Assembly (NCBI GenBank): GCA_047459075.1
Contig: VSCH01000009.1
Span: 1 to 64,000 of the forward strand
Origin: ZC4RG19 sp017577565
Lineage (GTDB): Bacteria; Actinomycetota; Acidimicrobiia; Acidimicrobiales; VFJN01
Direction of reading: 5' to 3'
Length of the DNA stretch: 64,000 nucleotides
The position numbers were made by a program, and so were the translations under genes. The notes beneath the pieces are model-generated. The model was not told the origin of the DNA. It searched no databases and saw only the letters and a list, made by a program, of their open reading frames with translations. The stretch's first letter is position 1; every line of letters starts with the position of its first letter. This document shows, piece after piece, positions 8,721-15,984 of the stretch.

Positions 8721-9158
8721 TCAGACCACCTCGAAGCACCAGGGGACGGTGCGGTCGGCGACCCCCCGACCGTCCTGGCTGCGCCAGATCACGGCGGACA
8801 CGCAGTTCTGGCCCGGCTGCAGCTCCTCGACGGCCTTGCCGTCGCCCGGCGTGTACTCGATCAGCCCCAGCTCGGGCGTGACGTCCAGCTGGTCGGCCGG
8901 GATCTCGACACCGTCGATGACGAGCGTGCCCTCCCAGCCGATGGCGAGGTCGATCCCGACCCGCGACTGCCGGGGCACCTGGGCGTCGCGGCGGGGGATG
9001 AGCGCCTCGACGACGTCCTGGTCCCCGCTGCGGAGCACCGGGTCGTCGTTGCCGTCGTCGAAGCTGCGCACGGCGACGACCAGCAGCGCGACGGCGACGG
9101 CGACGACCGCCGACGCCACGATCTTGAACCGGGTGCTGTAGGGGGAGGTGGGGGTCAT
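8721..9158 (-). CDS. small single-pass membrane protein, unknown
   Basis: 145 residues: a short basic N-terminus, one membrane segment (about residues 12-31), then an acidic extracytoplasmic domain of about 110 residues with two cysteines (NCVSAV and PWCFEV) that could form a disulfide. I recognise no family. It is transcribed divergently from the PASTA kinase 117 bp away and converges on ligA. A secreted or anchored role at the cell surface is inference from topology only. Confidence 0.6.
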   Translation of the reverse strand: MTPTSPYSTRFKIVASAVVAVAVALLVVAVRSFDDGNDDPVLRSGDQDVVEALIPRRDAQVPRQSRVGIDLAIGWEGTLVIDGVEIPADQLDVTPELGLIEYTPGDGKAVEELQPGQNCVSAVIWRSQDGRGVADRTVPWCFEVV

Positions 9159-9260
9159 CGTCGGACGGCCATCGTCGCGCGCCGGCCCCCGCGAGCTGTA
9201 GCCGAGCGCCCTCGCCGTGGGGCGCCGGGGGCGTGAGCGGGATCCGGCGACCCGTGGGAC

Positions 9261-9266
9261 TACCCT
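9261..9266 (+). promoter_or_regulatory. -10 hexamer of the PASTA kinase gene
   Basis: TACCCT lies 8 nt before the GTG at 9275, consistent with a leaderless transcript. This supports a start at 9275 instead of the GTG at 9233 upstream of the hexamer. Confidence 0.55.
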
Positions 9267-9274
9267 CTGCCGCC

Positions 9275-11197
9275 GTGGCCATGTCCCGCATGACCGAGCA
9301 GATCGGTCGTGTGCTGGGTGGGCGCTACAGGCTCCTCTCGCCGCTCGGCTCGGGTGCGTCGGCCCAGGTCTACCTGGCCGACGACGTGCGCCTCCGGCGC
9401 CGGGTGGCGGTCAAGGTGCTGCACCCCGCCCTCGCCGACGACGAGTCGTTCCTCCGCCGCTTCCGTGCGGAGGCGCAGGCCGCGGCCGCGCTGAACCACC
9501 CGCACGTGCTGGCGGTGTACGACTGGAGCGACGAGGACACGCCGTACCTGGTCACCGAGTACCTGGCCGGGGGCAGCCTGCGGGCCATGCTCGACGCCGG
9601 CCACCGGCTGTCGCCGGCGCAGGCGCTGGTCGTCGGCCTCGAGGCCGCCCGCGCCCTCGACTACGCGCACCGGCAGGGCTTCGTCCACCGGGACATCAAG
9701 CCGGCCAACCTGCTGTTCGGGCGCGACGGCCGCCTGCGGGTGGCCGACTTCGGCCTGGCCCGGGCCGTCGCCGAGGCCGGCTGGACCGAGACCGGCACCG
9801 TGCTCGGCACCGTCCGCTACGCCTCGCCGGAGCAGGCCCGGGGTGAGAAGGTCGACGGCCGCAGCGACGTCTACTCCCTGGCCCTCGTGCTCGTCGAGGC
9901 CGTGACCGGCGAGGTCCCGTTCACCGCCGACACCCCGGTCGGCACGCTCATGGCCCGGCTGGAGCGGCCGCTCGAGGTGCCGGCGGCGATGGGCCCGCTC
10001 GCCCCCGTGCTGCGGCGGGCGGGCGCGGTCGACCGCGCCGAGCGCATCGACGCCGCCGAGCTCGGCCGGGGGCTGGTGGAGGCGGCCAAGGAGCTGACCC
10101 GCCCGGCGCCGCTGCCGCTCGTCGGCGCGGGCGCGCCGGAGGGCGACACCGGCGACGGGCGGGACGCCACCCTGGTGGCCCCCACCCTGCAGGCGGCGGC
10201 AGCCGCCGCGCCGCCGCGGCCCCCGGGCCCCGACGGGCCGACCACCCTGATGAGCCCGCCGTCGCCGCCCGGGCCCGCCCCCGCCGCGGCGCCGCGGCCG
10301 CTGACCCGGCACGACCGCAGCGTGCGCCGCCTCATGCTCGCCGCGGTCGCCGTCGTGCTGGCCACGGTCGCCGGCGTCGTCGTCGGCTGGTCGTACCTGC
10401 GGTCGAACGTGCCCACCCACGAGGTCCCCGACCTCGTGGGCATGCAGGCCGACGAGGCCGAGGCCACGGTCGCCGACTTCGACTGGCGCGTCGTCCGGGA
10501 GGAGGAGCACCGGGACGGCACCGAGGAGGGCGAGGTCCTCGCCACCCGCCCGGCGGCCGGCGAGCGCCTGCGCGAGGGCGAGCGGCTGGTGCTCGTCGTG
10601 TCGCTGGGCCCGGCGCTCGTCGACGTGCCCGACTACCTGATCGGGATGACCCAGGAGGAGGCCGAGGCCGAGCTGGAGGCGGTCGGCCTGCAGGCCGACT
10701 TCGTGCCCCAGCCGAGCCGGAGCTTCGACGAGGGGGTCGTCACCGGCTACGTCGACGAGGACGTGCCCGACCAGCTCCCCCGGGGCTCGACCGTCTCGCT
10801 CTACGTCTCCTCGGGCGACGAGGTCGAGGTGCCCGACCTGGAAGGCCTGCCCTACGCCGACGCGGTGACCCGGCTCGAGGACCTGGGGCTCGAGGTCAGG
10901 CTGGAGAGCGAGCAGGACGACGACCTCGAGCCGGGGCACGTCGTGCGCACCGAGCCCGAGGCCGGCGAGGAGGTCGAGCTCGGCGACCGGGTGACCGTCG
11001 TCGTGTCGGTCGACGTCGTGGAGGTGCCCCGGCTGGGCGGCAAGGACCTCGAGGAGGCGACCGAGCGCTTGGAGGACGCCGGTCTCGAGCTGGGCAACGT
11101 CTTCGGACCCCGCGGCGGCAAGGTCCTGGCCACCTGGCCGCTCGAGGGCAGCGAGGTCGCGGTGGGCAGCACCGTCGACCTCGTCATGCGGCCCTGA
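9275..11197 (+). CDS. pknB: PASTA-domain Ser/Thr protein kinase (PknB type)
   Basis: A 640-residue membrane receptor kinase. The kinase domain has K47 in VAVKVLH, HRDIKPAN (138-145) and DFG (158-160), with an activation loop containing TETGTVLGT. A Pro/Ala-rich juxtamembrane linker holds RDATLVAP (T299) and PTTLMSP (T324), possible autophosphorylation sites. One membrane segment spans about 352-373. Four PASTA repeats follow outside the cell, with VPDLVGM, VPDYLIGM, VPDLEGL and VPRLGG starts; such repeats bind muropeptides in PknB. It stands alone, not in the usual pbpA/rodA/pstP operon, so pknB is a family name and it may be a PknB paralogue. Confidence 0.9.
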   Translation: MAMSRMTEQIGRVLGGRYRLLSPLGSGASAQVYLADDVRLRRRVAVKVLHPALADDESFLRRFRAEAQAAAALNHPHVLAVYDWSDEDTPYLVTEYLAGGSLRAMLDAGHRLSPAQALVVGLEAARALDYAHRQGFVHRDIKPANLLFGRDGRLRVADFGLARAVAEAGWTETGTVLGTVRYASPEQARGEKVDGRSDVYSLALVLVEAVTGEVPFTADTPVGTLMARLERPLEVPAAMGPLAPVLRRAGAVDRAERIDAAELGRGLVEAAKELTRPAPLPLVGAGAPEGDTGDGRDATLVAPTLQAAAAAAPPRPPGPDGPTTLMSPPSPPGPAPAAAPRPLTRHDRSVRRLMLAAVAVVLATVAGVVVGWSYLRSNVPTHEVPDLVGMQADEAEATVADFDWRVVREEEHRDGTEEGEVLATRPAAGERLREGERLVLVVSLGPALVDVPDYLIGMTQEEAEAELEAVGLQADFVPQPSRSFDEGVVTGYVDEDVPDQLPRGSTVSLYVSSGDEVEVPDLEGLPYADAVTRLEDLGLEVRLESEQDDDLEPGHVVRTEPEAGEEVELGDRVTVVVSVDVVEVPRLGGKDLEEATERLEDAGLELGNVFGPRGGKVLATWPLEGSEVAVGSTVDLVMRP

Positions 11198-11265
11198 GGC
11201 GGTCCAGGCCCCGACGCCGCCGGGTCGCGCCACATGGAGTTGTGGCACGAACGCTCTCCGAGGCC

Positions 11266-11294
11266 TTGACCTCCGGCGACGCTTGCGTCATTGT
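11266..11294 (+). promoter_or_regulatory. promoter of the 6C-type RNA
   Basis: TTGACC (11266-11271), a 17-bp spacer and CATTGT (11289-11294). The expected +1 near 11301 coincides with the first base of the first hairpin of the small RNA. It lies just past the kinase stop. Confidence 0.55.
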
Positions 11295-11300
11295 GCAGGT

Positions 11301-11373
11301 TGTGCCGGAGCTCCCCCCGGCGCATCGGCGTCTCCCCACATCGCCGAAGGACCTCGACCCGAAGTCGAGGTTT
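11301..11373 (+). ncRNA. 6C-type small RNA
   Basis: About 73 nt with two hairpins whose loops are C-rich, the hallmark of the actinobacterial 6C family. Hairpin 1 has an 8-bp stem (11301-11308 with 11317-11324, one G-U), loop AGCTCCCC followed directly by CC of the 3' arm, so six C in a row. Hairpin 2 has a 6-bp stem (11325-11330 with 11342-11347) and loop TCTCCCCACAT. An intrinsic terminator follows at once. A promoter with TTGACC sits at the right distance. In mycobacteria and Streptomyces 6C-type RNAs act on growth and envelope genes by pairing their C-rich loops with G-rich targets. The assignment is from structure; the family consensus was not searched. Confidence 0.68.
11352..11373 (+). 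terminator. intrinsic terminator of the 6C-type RNA
   Basis: CCTCGAC (11352-11358), loop CCGAA, GTCGAGG (11364-11370), followed by TTT. One of the few hairpins here with a T-run after it. Confidence 0.65.
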
Positions 11374-11393
11374 CGTCGAGGGCGTGCTGGGTA
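11370..11393 (+). promoter_or_regulatory. possible SigB/SigF-type promoter
   Basis: GTTT (11370-11373), 15 nt, GGGTA (11389-11393), which matches the general-stress sigma pattern also seen before the RsbW-like gene at 52186. It overlaps the 6C terminator and would start a transcript near 11400 that runs into the second RNA. Chance is possible. Confidence 0.3.
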
Positions 11394-11397
11394 GTGC

Positions 11398-11426
11398 CTG
11401 ACATAGCGTTGCGCAGCAACTAGATT
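11398..11426 (+). promoter_or_regulatory. strong housekeeping-type promoter of the second RNA candidate
   Basis: CTGACA (11398-11403), a 17-bp spacer and TAGATT (11421-11426): five of six at -35 and a full TANNNT at -10, the best promoter in the window. The spacer contains the inverted repeat GTTGC-GCA-GCAAC (11408-11420), a possible operator. Expected +1 is near 11432, essentially at the base of the long hairpin. Confidence 0.65.
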
Positions 11427-11429
11427 ACG

Positions 11430-11520
11430 GAGCGTGCCGGGCCCGTTGGGGCGGTATGCCGGACGCGGTGTTCCCCAGCCGCCGCGATGAGGCTGCCGCC
11501 CCAGCAGGCTCGGCACGCTC
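11430..11520 (+). ncRNA. rod-like structured RNA candidate, unassigned
   Basis: The 91 bases fold into one long rod. The outer helix has 14 bp (11430-11443 with 11507-11520, one G-U). After a C-A mismatch a second helix pairs 11445-11456 with 11494-11505 (two G-U), and an inner CGCGG/CCGCG helix (11464-11468 with 11482-11486) closes the tip. The RNA would start at the +1 of a very good promoter. It lacks the SRP-RNA tip sequence, the RNase P and tmRNA signatures, and the open bubble of 6S RNA. No T-run follows, so the 3' end is unclear and may lie further toward 11620. It could alternatively be part of a terminator for the convergent SCP2 gene, but the promoter argues against that being all. 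Confidence 0.5.
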
Positions 11521-11628
11521 GCGTCTGGGCGCCGGGCACCGCCGGCGCCGGGCCGATGCGCCGAGGGCGCCCCGTGCGGAGCGCCCCCTCGCGGGCCGGT
11601 CAGCGCCGGCAGCGTCGTCGACCCGGGG
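11521..11628. other. rest of the intergenic region, no gene seen
   Basis: Very GC-rich sequence between the RNA candidate and the SCP2 stop. It contains a hairpin with arms AGGGCGC and GCGCCCCCT around 11565-11589 but no T-run. No credible reading frame. Confidence 0.5.
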
Positions 11629-12021
11629 CTACTCGGTGATCTCCTGGATCTTCTTGGCGAGCTCGGTGTTCACCGGCCCGCTTTGCATGGCCATGGCCTT
11701 GGTCATGTCGCCCTGGAGCTTGATCTTGCCGGCCATGAAGGCCTGCATGGCGGCCTGCGGGTTGCCGTCGACCAGGATGGCCTTGGCCGTCTCGTAGTCG
11801 AGCGTGGCCGTGACGTCGGGGGAGTCGAGGTGCCCCGTGTCGAGGTCGACCTGCCCGCTGGTCGTGTCCAGGTGGGCATCGACCGAGCCGCTGCCGAACG
11901 GCACGTCGGTGATGACCAGGTTCATCTTCACCGGCTGTGGGCTGGTCGCCGGCGCGCCGGCCTCCTCGCGCAGCTTGCGCGCCGCCTCGATCCACTCGTC
12001 CGACAGGAACTGGTACGCCAC
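11629..12021 (-). CDS. SCP2 sterol-carrier-domain protein
   Basis: 130 residues forming a single SCP2-like lipid-binding domain. Typical features are DVTATLDYETAKAILVDG in the middle and FMAGKIKLQGDMTKAMAMQ in the C-terminal third, where the strand-helix lines the hydrophobic pocket. Such stand-alone proteins bind or transfer lipids or acyl chains in the cytoplasm; the ligand is unknown. The GTG start follows a GGGAGG ribosome-binding sequence by 5 nt. It converges on the RNA region. Confidence 0.8.
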   Translation of the reverse strand: MAYQFLSDEWIEAARKLREEAGAPATSPQPVKMNLVITDVPFGSGSVDAHLDTTSGQVDLDTGHLDSPDVTATLDYETAKAILVDGNPQAAMQAFMAGKIKLQGDMTKAMAMQSGPVNTELAKKIQEITE

Positions 12022-12110
12022 AGGTGCCTCCCTCGCTCGTGGACGTCAGCGAACTGTCGCGCGATTGCAGGCGCTACTGCAAACGTCGTGCGGGGCCGGG
12101 GCCCGCCGCC

Positions 12111-12482
12111 TCAGCCGCCCTCGGCCGTCGAGGTGGTCGTCGACTCGGCGGGCTCGGTGGTCGTCGAGCCGTCGCCGTCCTCGGCGTCGCCGCTCGTGCC
12201 GCCCCCGCCCAGGCAGTCGTCGAGGATGCTGGTGATCGTCTCCTCGGCGCCCTCGGGCAGGTCGTCCGGCTCGTCGGCGGCGGCGATCTCGTTGTAGGTG
12301 TCCTGGTCGTCGCCGTACTCGTCGTCGATGCCGTCGGCGATGCAGTTCGCCTGGTCCTCGTCGAGGCCGGCGTCGGTCATGGCGTCGACGACGTCGCCCC
12401 GCTTGGCGTCGTTGCTCGCGCAGGCGGCGAGCCCGAGGACGAGAGCGGCTGCGAGCGCGGCGAGCTGGAGACGACGGGTCAT
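12111..12482 (-). CDS. small acidic lipoprotein
   Basis: 123 residues from the ATG at 12482. A signal peptide ends in a lipobox LAAC with the acylated cysteine C21. The mature part is acidic, has two further cysteines (ANCIADG and DDCLGG) likely to pair, and ends in a Ser/Thr/Glu/Pro-rich tail. I recognise no named family with certainty. The frame is open to 12548 upstream, but the lipobox fixes the start. On the minus strand TACCGT about 37 nt upstream is a plausible -10 and GAGG a weak ribosome-binding site. Location: outer face of the membrane. Confidence 0.7.
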   Translation of the reverse strand: MTRRLQLAALAAALVLGLAACASNDAKRGDVVDAMTDAGLDEDQANCIADGIDDEYGDDQDTYNEIAAADEPDDLPEGAEETITSILDDCLGGGGTSGDAEDGDGSTTTEPAESTTTSTAEGG

Positions 12483-12556
12483 GGAGCGGTGCACCTCGGA
12501 TGAGCTGATGACCGGACCACGGTAGCGGCGCGGGTCGCCGGCGTTCACACCCGGGG

Positions 12557-13216
12557 TCAGGCCCCGGCCGCCGTGGCCGGCGCGCTCCCGCGGCGCAGCG
12601 CCGCCAGCGAGGTGCGGGCCACCTCCTCGTTCGCCGTCAGCATGCGGGCGACGAGGCGGGCGACGTAGTCGGACATCTCGTCGAGCGACAGCGTGACGCG
12701 ACCGGTGCGGTGGAGGTGGCTGAACTGGCCCACCGTGCCGACGACCGACAGGGCGAGCAGCTCGGGCGGGTCGGTGTCGGTGACGCTCCCGTCGGCCTGG
12801 CCCTCGCGGATGAGCGCGGCGACGTCCCGCAGGTGCTGCTCGGTGCTCTCCCGCAGCACGTCCGGCACGTTGCGCCGCTCGACCTCGAGCAGCGAGAAGA
12901 ACGCCGCGTTCTCGGCCATGAAGCGGACGCTGGCCACGGCGCCCTGCAGCAGGCGGACGAGCGCCGGGGCGCCGTCGTCCATGGCCGCCGCCTGGACCCG
13001 CCGCAGCCGGTGGCGCATCTCGACCGCCAGCTCGCGGAACACGGCCTCCTTGTTGTCGAAGTACCAGTAGAAGAGGCCCTTGGCCACGCCCGCGGTCTCG
13101 ACGATGTCGGACACCCGGGTCTCGGCGTAGCCCTGCTCGGCGAACAGGCGGGCGGCGGCGTCGAGGAGCTGCTGCTTGCGCTCGGCGCCCTGCGCGGTGT
13201 GCTGTCGGTCGTTCAT
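12557..13216 (-). CDS. TetR-family transcriptional regulator
   Basis: 219 residues. The helix-turn-helix is clear at about residues 17-60: LLDAAARLFAEQGYAETR, then VSDIVETAGVAKGLFYWYF. The C-terminal half is a generic ligand pocket. It is divergent from the esterase gene, and a perfect palindrome TTGACCCAGGGGTCAA lies between them, overlapping a possible -35 for this gene. Autoregulation and control of the esterase are therefore likely. The ligand is unknown; a hydrophobic ester or lipid would fit the neighbour. Confidence 0.85.
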   Translation of the reverse strand: MNDRQHTAQGAERKQQLLDAAARLFAEQGYAETRVSDIVETAGVAKGLFYWYFDNKEAVFRELAVEMRHRLRRVQAAAMDDGAPALVRLLQGAVASVRFMAENAAFFSLLEVERRNVPDVLRESTEQHLRDVAALIREGQADGSVTDTDPPELLALSVVGTVGQFSHLHRTGRVTLSLDEMSDYVARLVARMLTANEEVARTSLAALRRGSAPATAAGA

Positions 13217-13280
13217 GGTCGCGGCGGGCGCCCCCGGCCTCTCGTCGGCCGCGGCGCCCAGGGGGACAGTCTGGCGACGC

Positions 13281-13296
13281 TTGACCCAGGGGTCAA
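13281..13296. promoter_or_regulatory. palindromic operator between TetR and esterase genes
   Basis: TTGACCC-AG-GGGTCAA, a perfect 7-bp inverted repeat with a 2-nt centre. On the minus strand its TTGACC can serve as -35 with CAGACT 17 bp downstream. On the plus strand TAGCCT (13308-13313) may be the esterase -10. Confidence 0.6.
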
Positions 13297-13377
13297 TAAA
13301 GGTGGGCTAGCCTCGGTTGGCCACCGCGGCCCTCCGGGCCGGCCTGCGACCCGGATCGATCTCGAGGAGCGAGCGCC

Positions 13378-14142
13378 GTGACCCGACCTGAACGCACCGA
13401 GGTCCTTCCCGGCTGCGAGCCGTGGCGCGTCGAGGGCGGCCCCCACGGCGCGCTCGTGCTGCACGGCTTCACCGGCTGCCCCCAGTCGGTGCGCCCGCTG
13501 GCCGAGGGGTTCGCCGCGGCCGGGTTCGCCGTCGAGATGCCGCTGCTCCCCGGGCACGGCACGACCGTCGACGACCTCATCCTCACCGGCTGGCCCGACT
13601 GGGCCGCGGCCGCCGAGCAGGCCTACGAGCGGCTCGCCGCCCGCGTCGAGCGGGTCGTCGTCGCCGGGCTGTCGGCCGGGGGCACGCTGACGGCGTGGCT
13701 GGCCGTCCACCACCCCGAGGTGGCCGGCATCGTGTGCGTCAACCCGCTCGTCGGCGTCGACGAGAACCTGCTCTCGGCCGTGCAGGGCATGCTCGACGAG
13801 GGGACCGACCGCATCGACGCCATCGGCGGCGACATCGCCGACCCCGAGGGCCACGAGGTCGGCTACGACGCCACGCCGCTCGGCCCGCTGCTCAGCCTGG
13901 CCGAGGGCGCGGCGGCCGTCCGCGACGAGCTCGGCCGCATCACGTGCCCGGCCCTCGTCCTGACCAGCGCCGAGGACCACGTCGTGCCGCCGTCCAACAG
14001 CGACGTGCTGGCCGCCGGCCTCGGGGGGCCGGTCGAGCGGGTGCGGCTCGAGCGCAGCTACCACGTCGCCACGCTCGACCACGACCGCGACCTGATCGTC
14101 GAGCGGGCCGTCGAGTTCGCCCGCCGGGTCACCGGGGCCTGA
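13378..14142 (+). CDS. alpha/beta-hydrolase, carboxylesterase (Est30-like)
   Basis: 254 residues, cytoplasmic, typical of small carboxylesterases and monoacylglycerol lipases. The oxyanion-side motif is VLHGFTGCP (about 22-30), the nucleophile lies in GLSAGG, the acid in TSAEDHVVPP and the histidine in RSYHVATLDHD, so the triad is complete. GTG 13378 follows GAGGAG by 8 nt. The gene is divergent from a TetR regulator with a shared palindrome upstream and is followed by gatC 48 bp after its stop. The natural ester is unknown. Confidence 0.85.
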   Translation: MTRPERTEVLPGCEPWRVEGGPHGALVLHGFTGCPQSVRPLAEGFAAAGFAVEMPLLPGHGTTVDDLILTGWPDWAAAAEQAYERLAARVERVVVAGLSAGGTLTAWLAVHHPEVAGIVCVNPLVGVDENLLSAVQGMLDEGTDRIDAIGGDIADPEGHEVGYDATPLGPLLSLAEGAAAVRDELGRITCPALVLTSAEDHVVPPSNSDVLAAGLGGPVERVRLERSYHVATLDHDRDLIVERAVEFARRVTGA

Positions 14143-14177
14143 GGGAACGCCGTTCCGGGGCGGTGCAGGCCCCCGCC

Positions 14178-14183
14178 TAGCAT
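14178..14183 (+). promoter_or_regulatory. -10 hexamer of gatCA
   Basis: TAGCAT is followed 7 nt later by ATG 14191, which supports a leaderless start there. The earlier ATG at 14182 overlaps the hexamer itself. Confidence 0.55.
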
Positions 14184-14190
14184 GGCCCGC

Positions 14191-14490
14191 ATGGCGCACA
14201 TCACCCGCGACGACGTCGCGCACGTGGCCCGGCTGGCCCGCCTCCAGCTCACCGACGAGGAGCTCGACACCTTCACCGACCAGCTGGCCCGGGTGCTCGA
14301 CCACGCCCGCGACGTCGAGGCGCTCGACCTCGCCGACGTGCCGCCGACGTCCCACCCCTACCCCCTGCGGAACGTGATGCGCCCCGACGAGGTGCGCCCG
14401 TCGCTCGACCGGGACGAGGTGCTCGCCGCCGCCCCCGCCGCCGAGGACGGCCAGTTCCGGGTCCCGCCGGTCCTGGGGGAGGCCCCGTGA
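14191..14490 (+). CDS. gatC: Asp/Glu-tRNA amidotransferase subunit C
   Basis: 99 residues, the usual GatC size. It wraps around GatA and GatB in the complex that converts Glu-tRNA(Gln) and Asp-tRNA(Asn) to the correct aminoacyl-tRNAs. Motifs are ITRDDVAHVARLARL at the N-terminus and NVMRPDEV, ending FRVPPVL. The start at 14191 is set by the -10 hexamer spacing. Its stop overlaps the gatA GTG by 4 bp. Confidence 0.95.
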   Translation: MAHITRDDVAHVARLARLQLTDEELDTFTDQLARVLDHARDVEALDLADVPPTSHPYPLRNVMRPDEVRPSLDRDEVLAAAPAAEDGQFRVPPVLGEAP

Positions 14491-15944
14491 GCGCCGCCGA
14501 CGTCCCCGCCGGCGACACCGCGCTCGGCATCGCCGCGGCCGTCCGGTCCGGCACCCGGTCGGCCGTCGAGGTCGTCGAGGAGCACCTCACGGCCATCGCC
14601 GCCCGCGACGGCGAGCTCAACGCCTTCAACCTCGTCACCGCCGACCAGGCCCGCCAGGCCGCGCTCGCCATCGACGAGCGCGTCGCCGCCGGCGAGGACC
14701 CGGGCCCGCTGGCCGGCGTGCCGGTCGCGCTCAAGGACAACCTGTGCACCCGGGGCGTGCCCACCACCTGCTCGTCGCGCATCCTCGAGGGCTGGCGGCC
14801 GCCCTACGACGCCACCGTCGTCGAGCGGCTGGTCGCGGCCGGGGCGGTCGTCGTGGGCAAGACCAACCTCGACGAGTTCGCCATGGGCAGCTCGACCGAG
14901 AACTCCGCCTTCGGCCCCACCCGCAACCCCCACGACCCGAGCCGGGTGCCCGGCGGGTCGTCGGGCGGCTCGGCGGCGGCGGTGGCGGCGGGGTTCGCGC
15001 CCGTGTCCCTCGGGTCCGACACCGGCGGGTCGATCCGCCAGCCGGCCGCGCTCTGCGGCGTCGTCGGGGTGAAGCCGACCTACGGCGCCGTGTCCCGCTA
15101 CGGCCTGGTGGCCTTCGCCAGCTCGCTCGACCAGGTCGGGCCGTTCGCCCGCACCGTCGCCGACGCCGCGGCGGTGCTCGAGGTCATCGGCGGGCACGAC
15201 CCCCGGGACAGCACGTCCATCCCCCGGCCGGCGCCGTCGCTGGTGGCGGAGCTCGAGGCCGGCGTCCAGGGGCTGCGGGTCGGGCTCGTGACCGAGCTGT
15301 GCGAGGGCGAGGGGATCGAGCCGGGGGTCGCCGCCCGGGTCGACGACGCCGCGGCGGCGCTGGAGGCCGCGGGGGCGACGGTCGACAAGGTGTCCGTGCC
15401 CGCCGCGGTCCACGGCCTGTCCGCCTACTACCTCATCGCGCCCGCCGAGGCGTCGAGCAACCTCGCCCGCTACGACGGCGTCCGCTACGGGCTCCGGGTC
15501 GACGCCCCCACGACCGGCGAGATGTACGACCGCACCCGTACCGAGGGCTTCGGGGCCGAGGTCAAGCGGCGCATCATGCTCGGCACCTACGCGCTGTCGG
15601 CCGGCTACTACGAGGCGTTCTACGGCAAGGCCCAGAAGGTGCGGACGCTGATCATCCGCGACTTCGAGGCCGCCTACGAGCAGTTCGACGTGCTGCTCAG
15701 CCCGACGTCGCCGACCACGGCCTTCCCGCTGGGCGCCAAGACGGCCGACCCGCTCGCCATGTACATGAACGACGTCTGCACGGTGCCGTCCAGCCTCGCC
15801 GGCCACCCGGCGATCTCGGTGCCCTTCGGCACCGACGAGAGCGGCCTGCCGGTGGGGGTGCAGGTCATGGCGCCGGCGCTCGGGGAGCCGGTCATGTTCC
15901 GCGTGGCCGCGGCCCTGGAGGCCGCGGCGCCCGGGCGCGGCTGA
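14487..15944 (+). CDS. gatA: Asp/Glu-tRNA amidotransferase subunit A
   Basis: 485 residues, amidase-signature family; releases ammonia from glutamine or asparagine for the transamidation. The Ser-cisSer-Lys triad is visible as K83 in VALKDN, S158 in PGGSSGGS and S182 in SDTGGSIRQP. The GTG start overlaps the gatC stop. gatB is not contiguous: an oppositely oriented quinone reductase sits between gatA and gatB, so gatB needs its own promoter, which is seen. Confidence 0.96.
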   Translation: MSAADVPAGDTALGIAAAVRSGTRSAVEVVEEHLTAIAARDGELNAFNLVTADQARQAALAIDERVAAGEDPGPLAGVPVALKDNLCTRGVPTTCSSRILEGWRPPYDATVVERLVAAGAVVVGKTNLDEFAMGSSTENSAFGPTRNPHDPSRVPGGSSGGSAAAVAAGFAPVSLGSDTGGSIRQPAALCGVVGVKPTYGAVSRYGLVAFASSLDQVGPFARTVADAAAVLEVIGGHDPRDSTSIPRPAPSLVAELEAGVQGLRVGLVTELCEGEGIEPGVAARVDDAAAALEAAGATVDKVSVPAAVHGLSAYYLIAPAEASSNLARYDGVRYGLRVDAPTTGEMYDRTRTEGFGAEVKRRIMLGTYALSAGYYEAFYGKAQKVRTLIIRDFEAAYEQFDVLLSPTSPTTAFPLGAKTADPLAMYMNDVCTVPSSLAGHPAISVPFGTDESGLPVGVQVMAPALGEPVMFRVAAALEAAAPGRG

Positions 15945-15984
15945 CGCCGTCCCGGCGCGGCCCCGGGCCGCCGCCCGCCGCCGG

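Noticed and set aside
11430..11520. Assignment of the rod RNA to SRP 4.5S, 6S, RNase P or tmRNA
   Set aside because: No GGAAG tip with conserved SRP loop, no open central bubble, and neither the RNase P core nor the tmRNA ends are present.
11456..11797. A 113-codon ORF across the second RNA candidate and into the SCP2 gene
   Set aside because: Arg/Ala-rich low-complexity translation, no start signal, overlaps SCP2 on the other strand.
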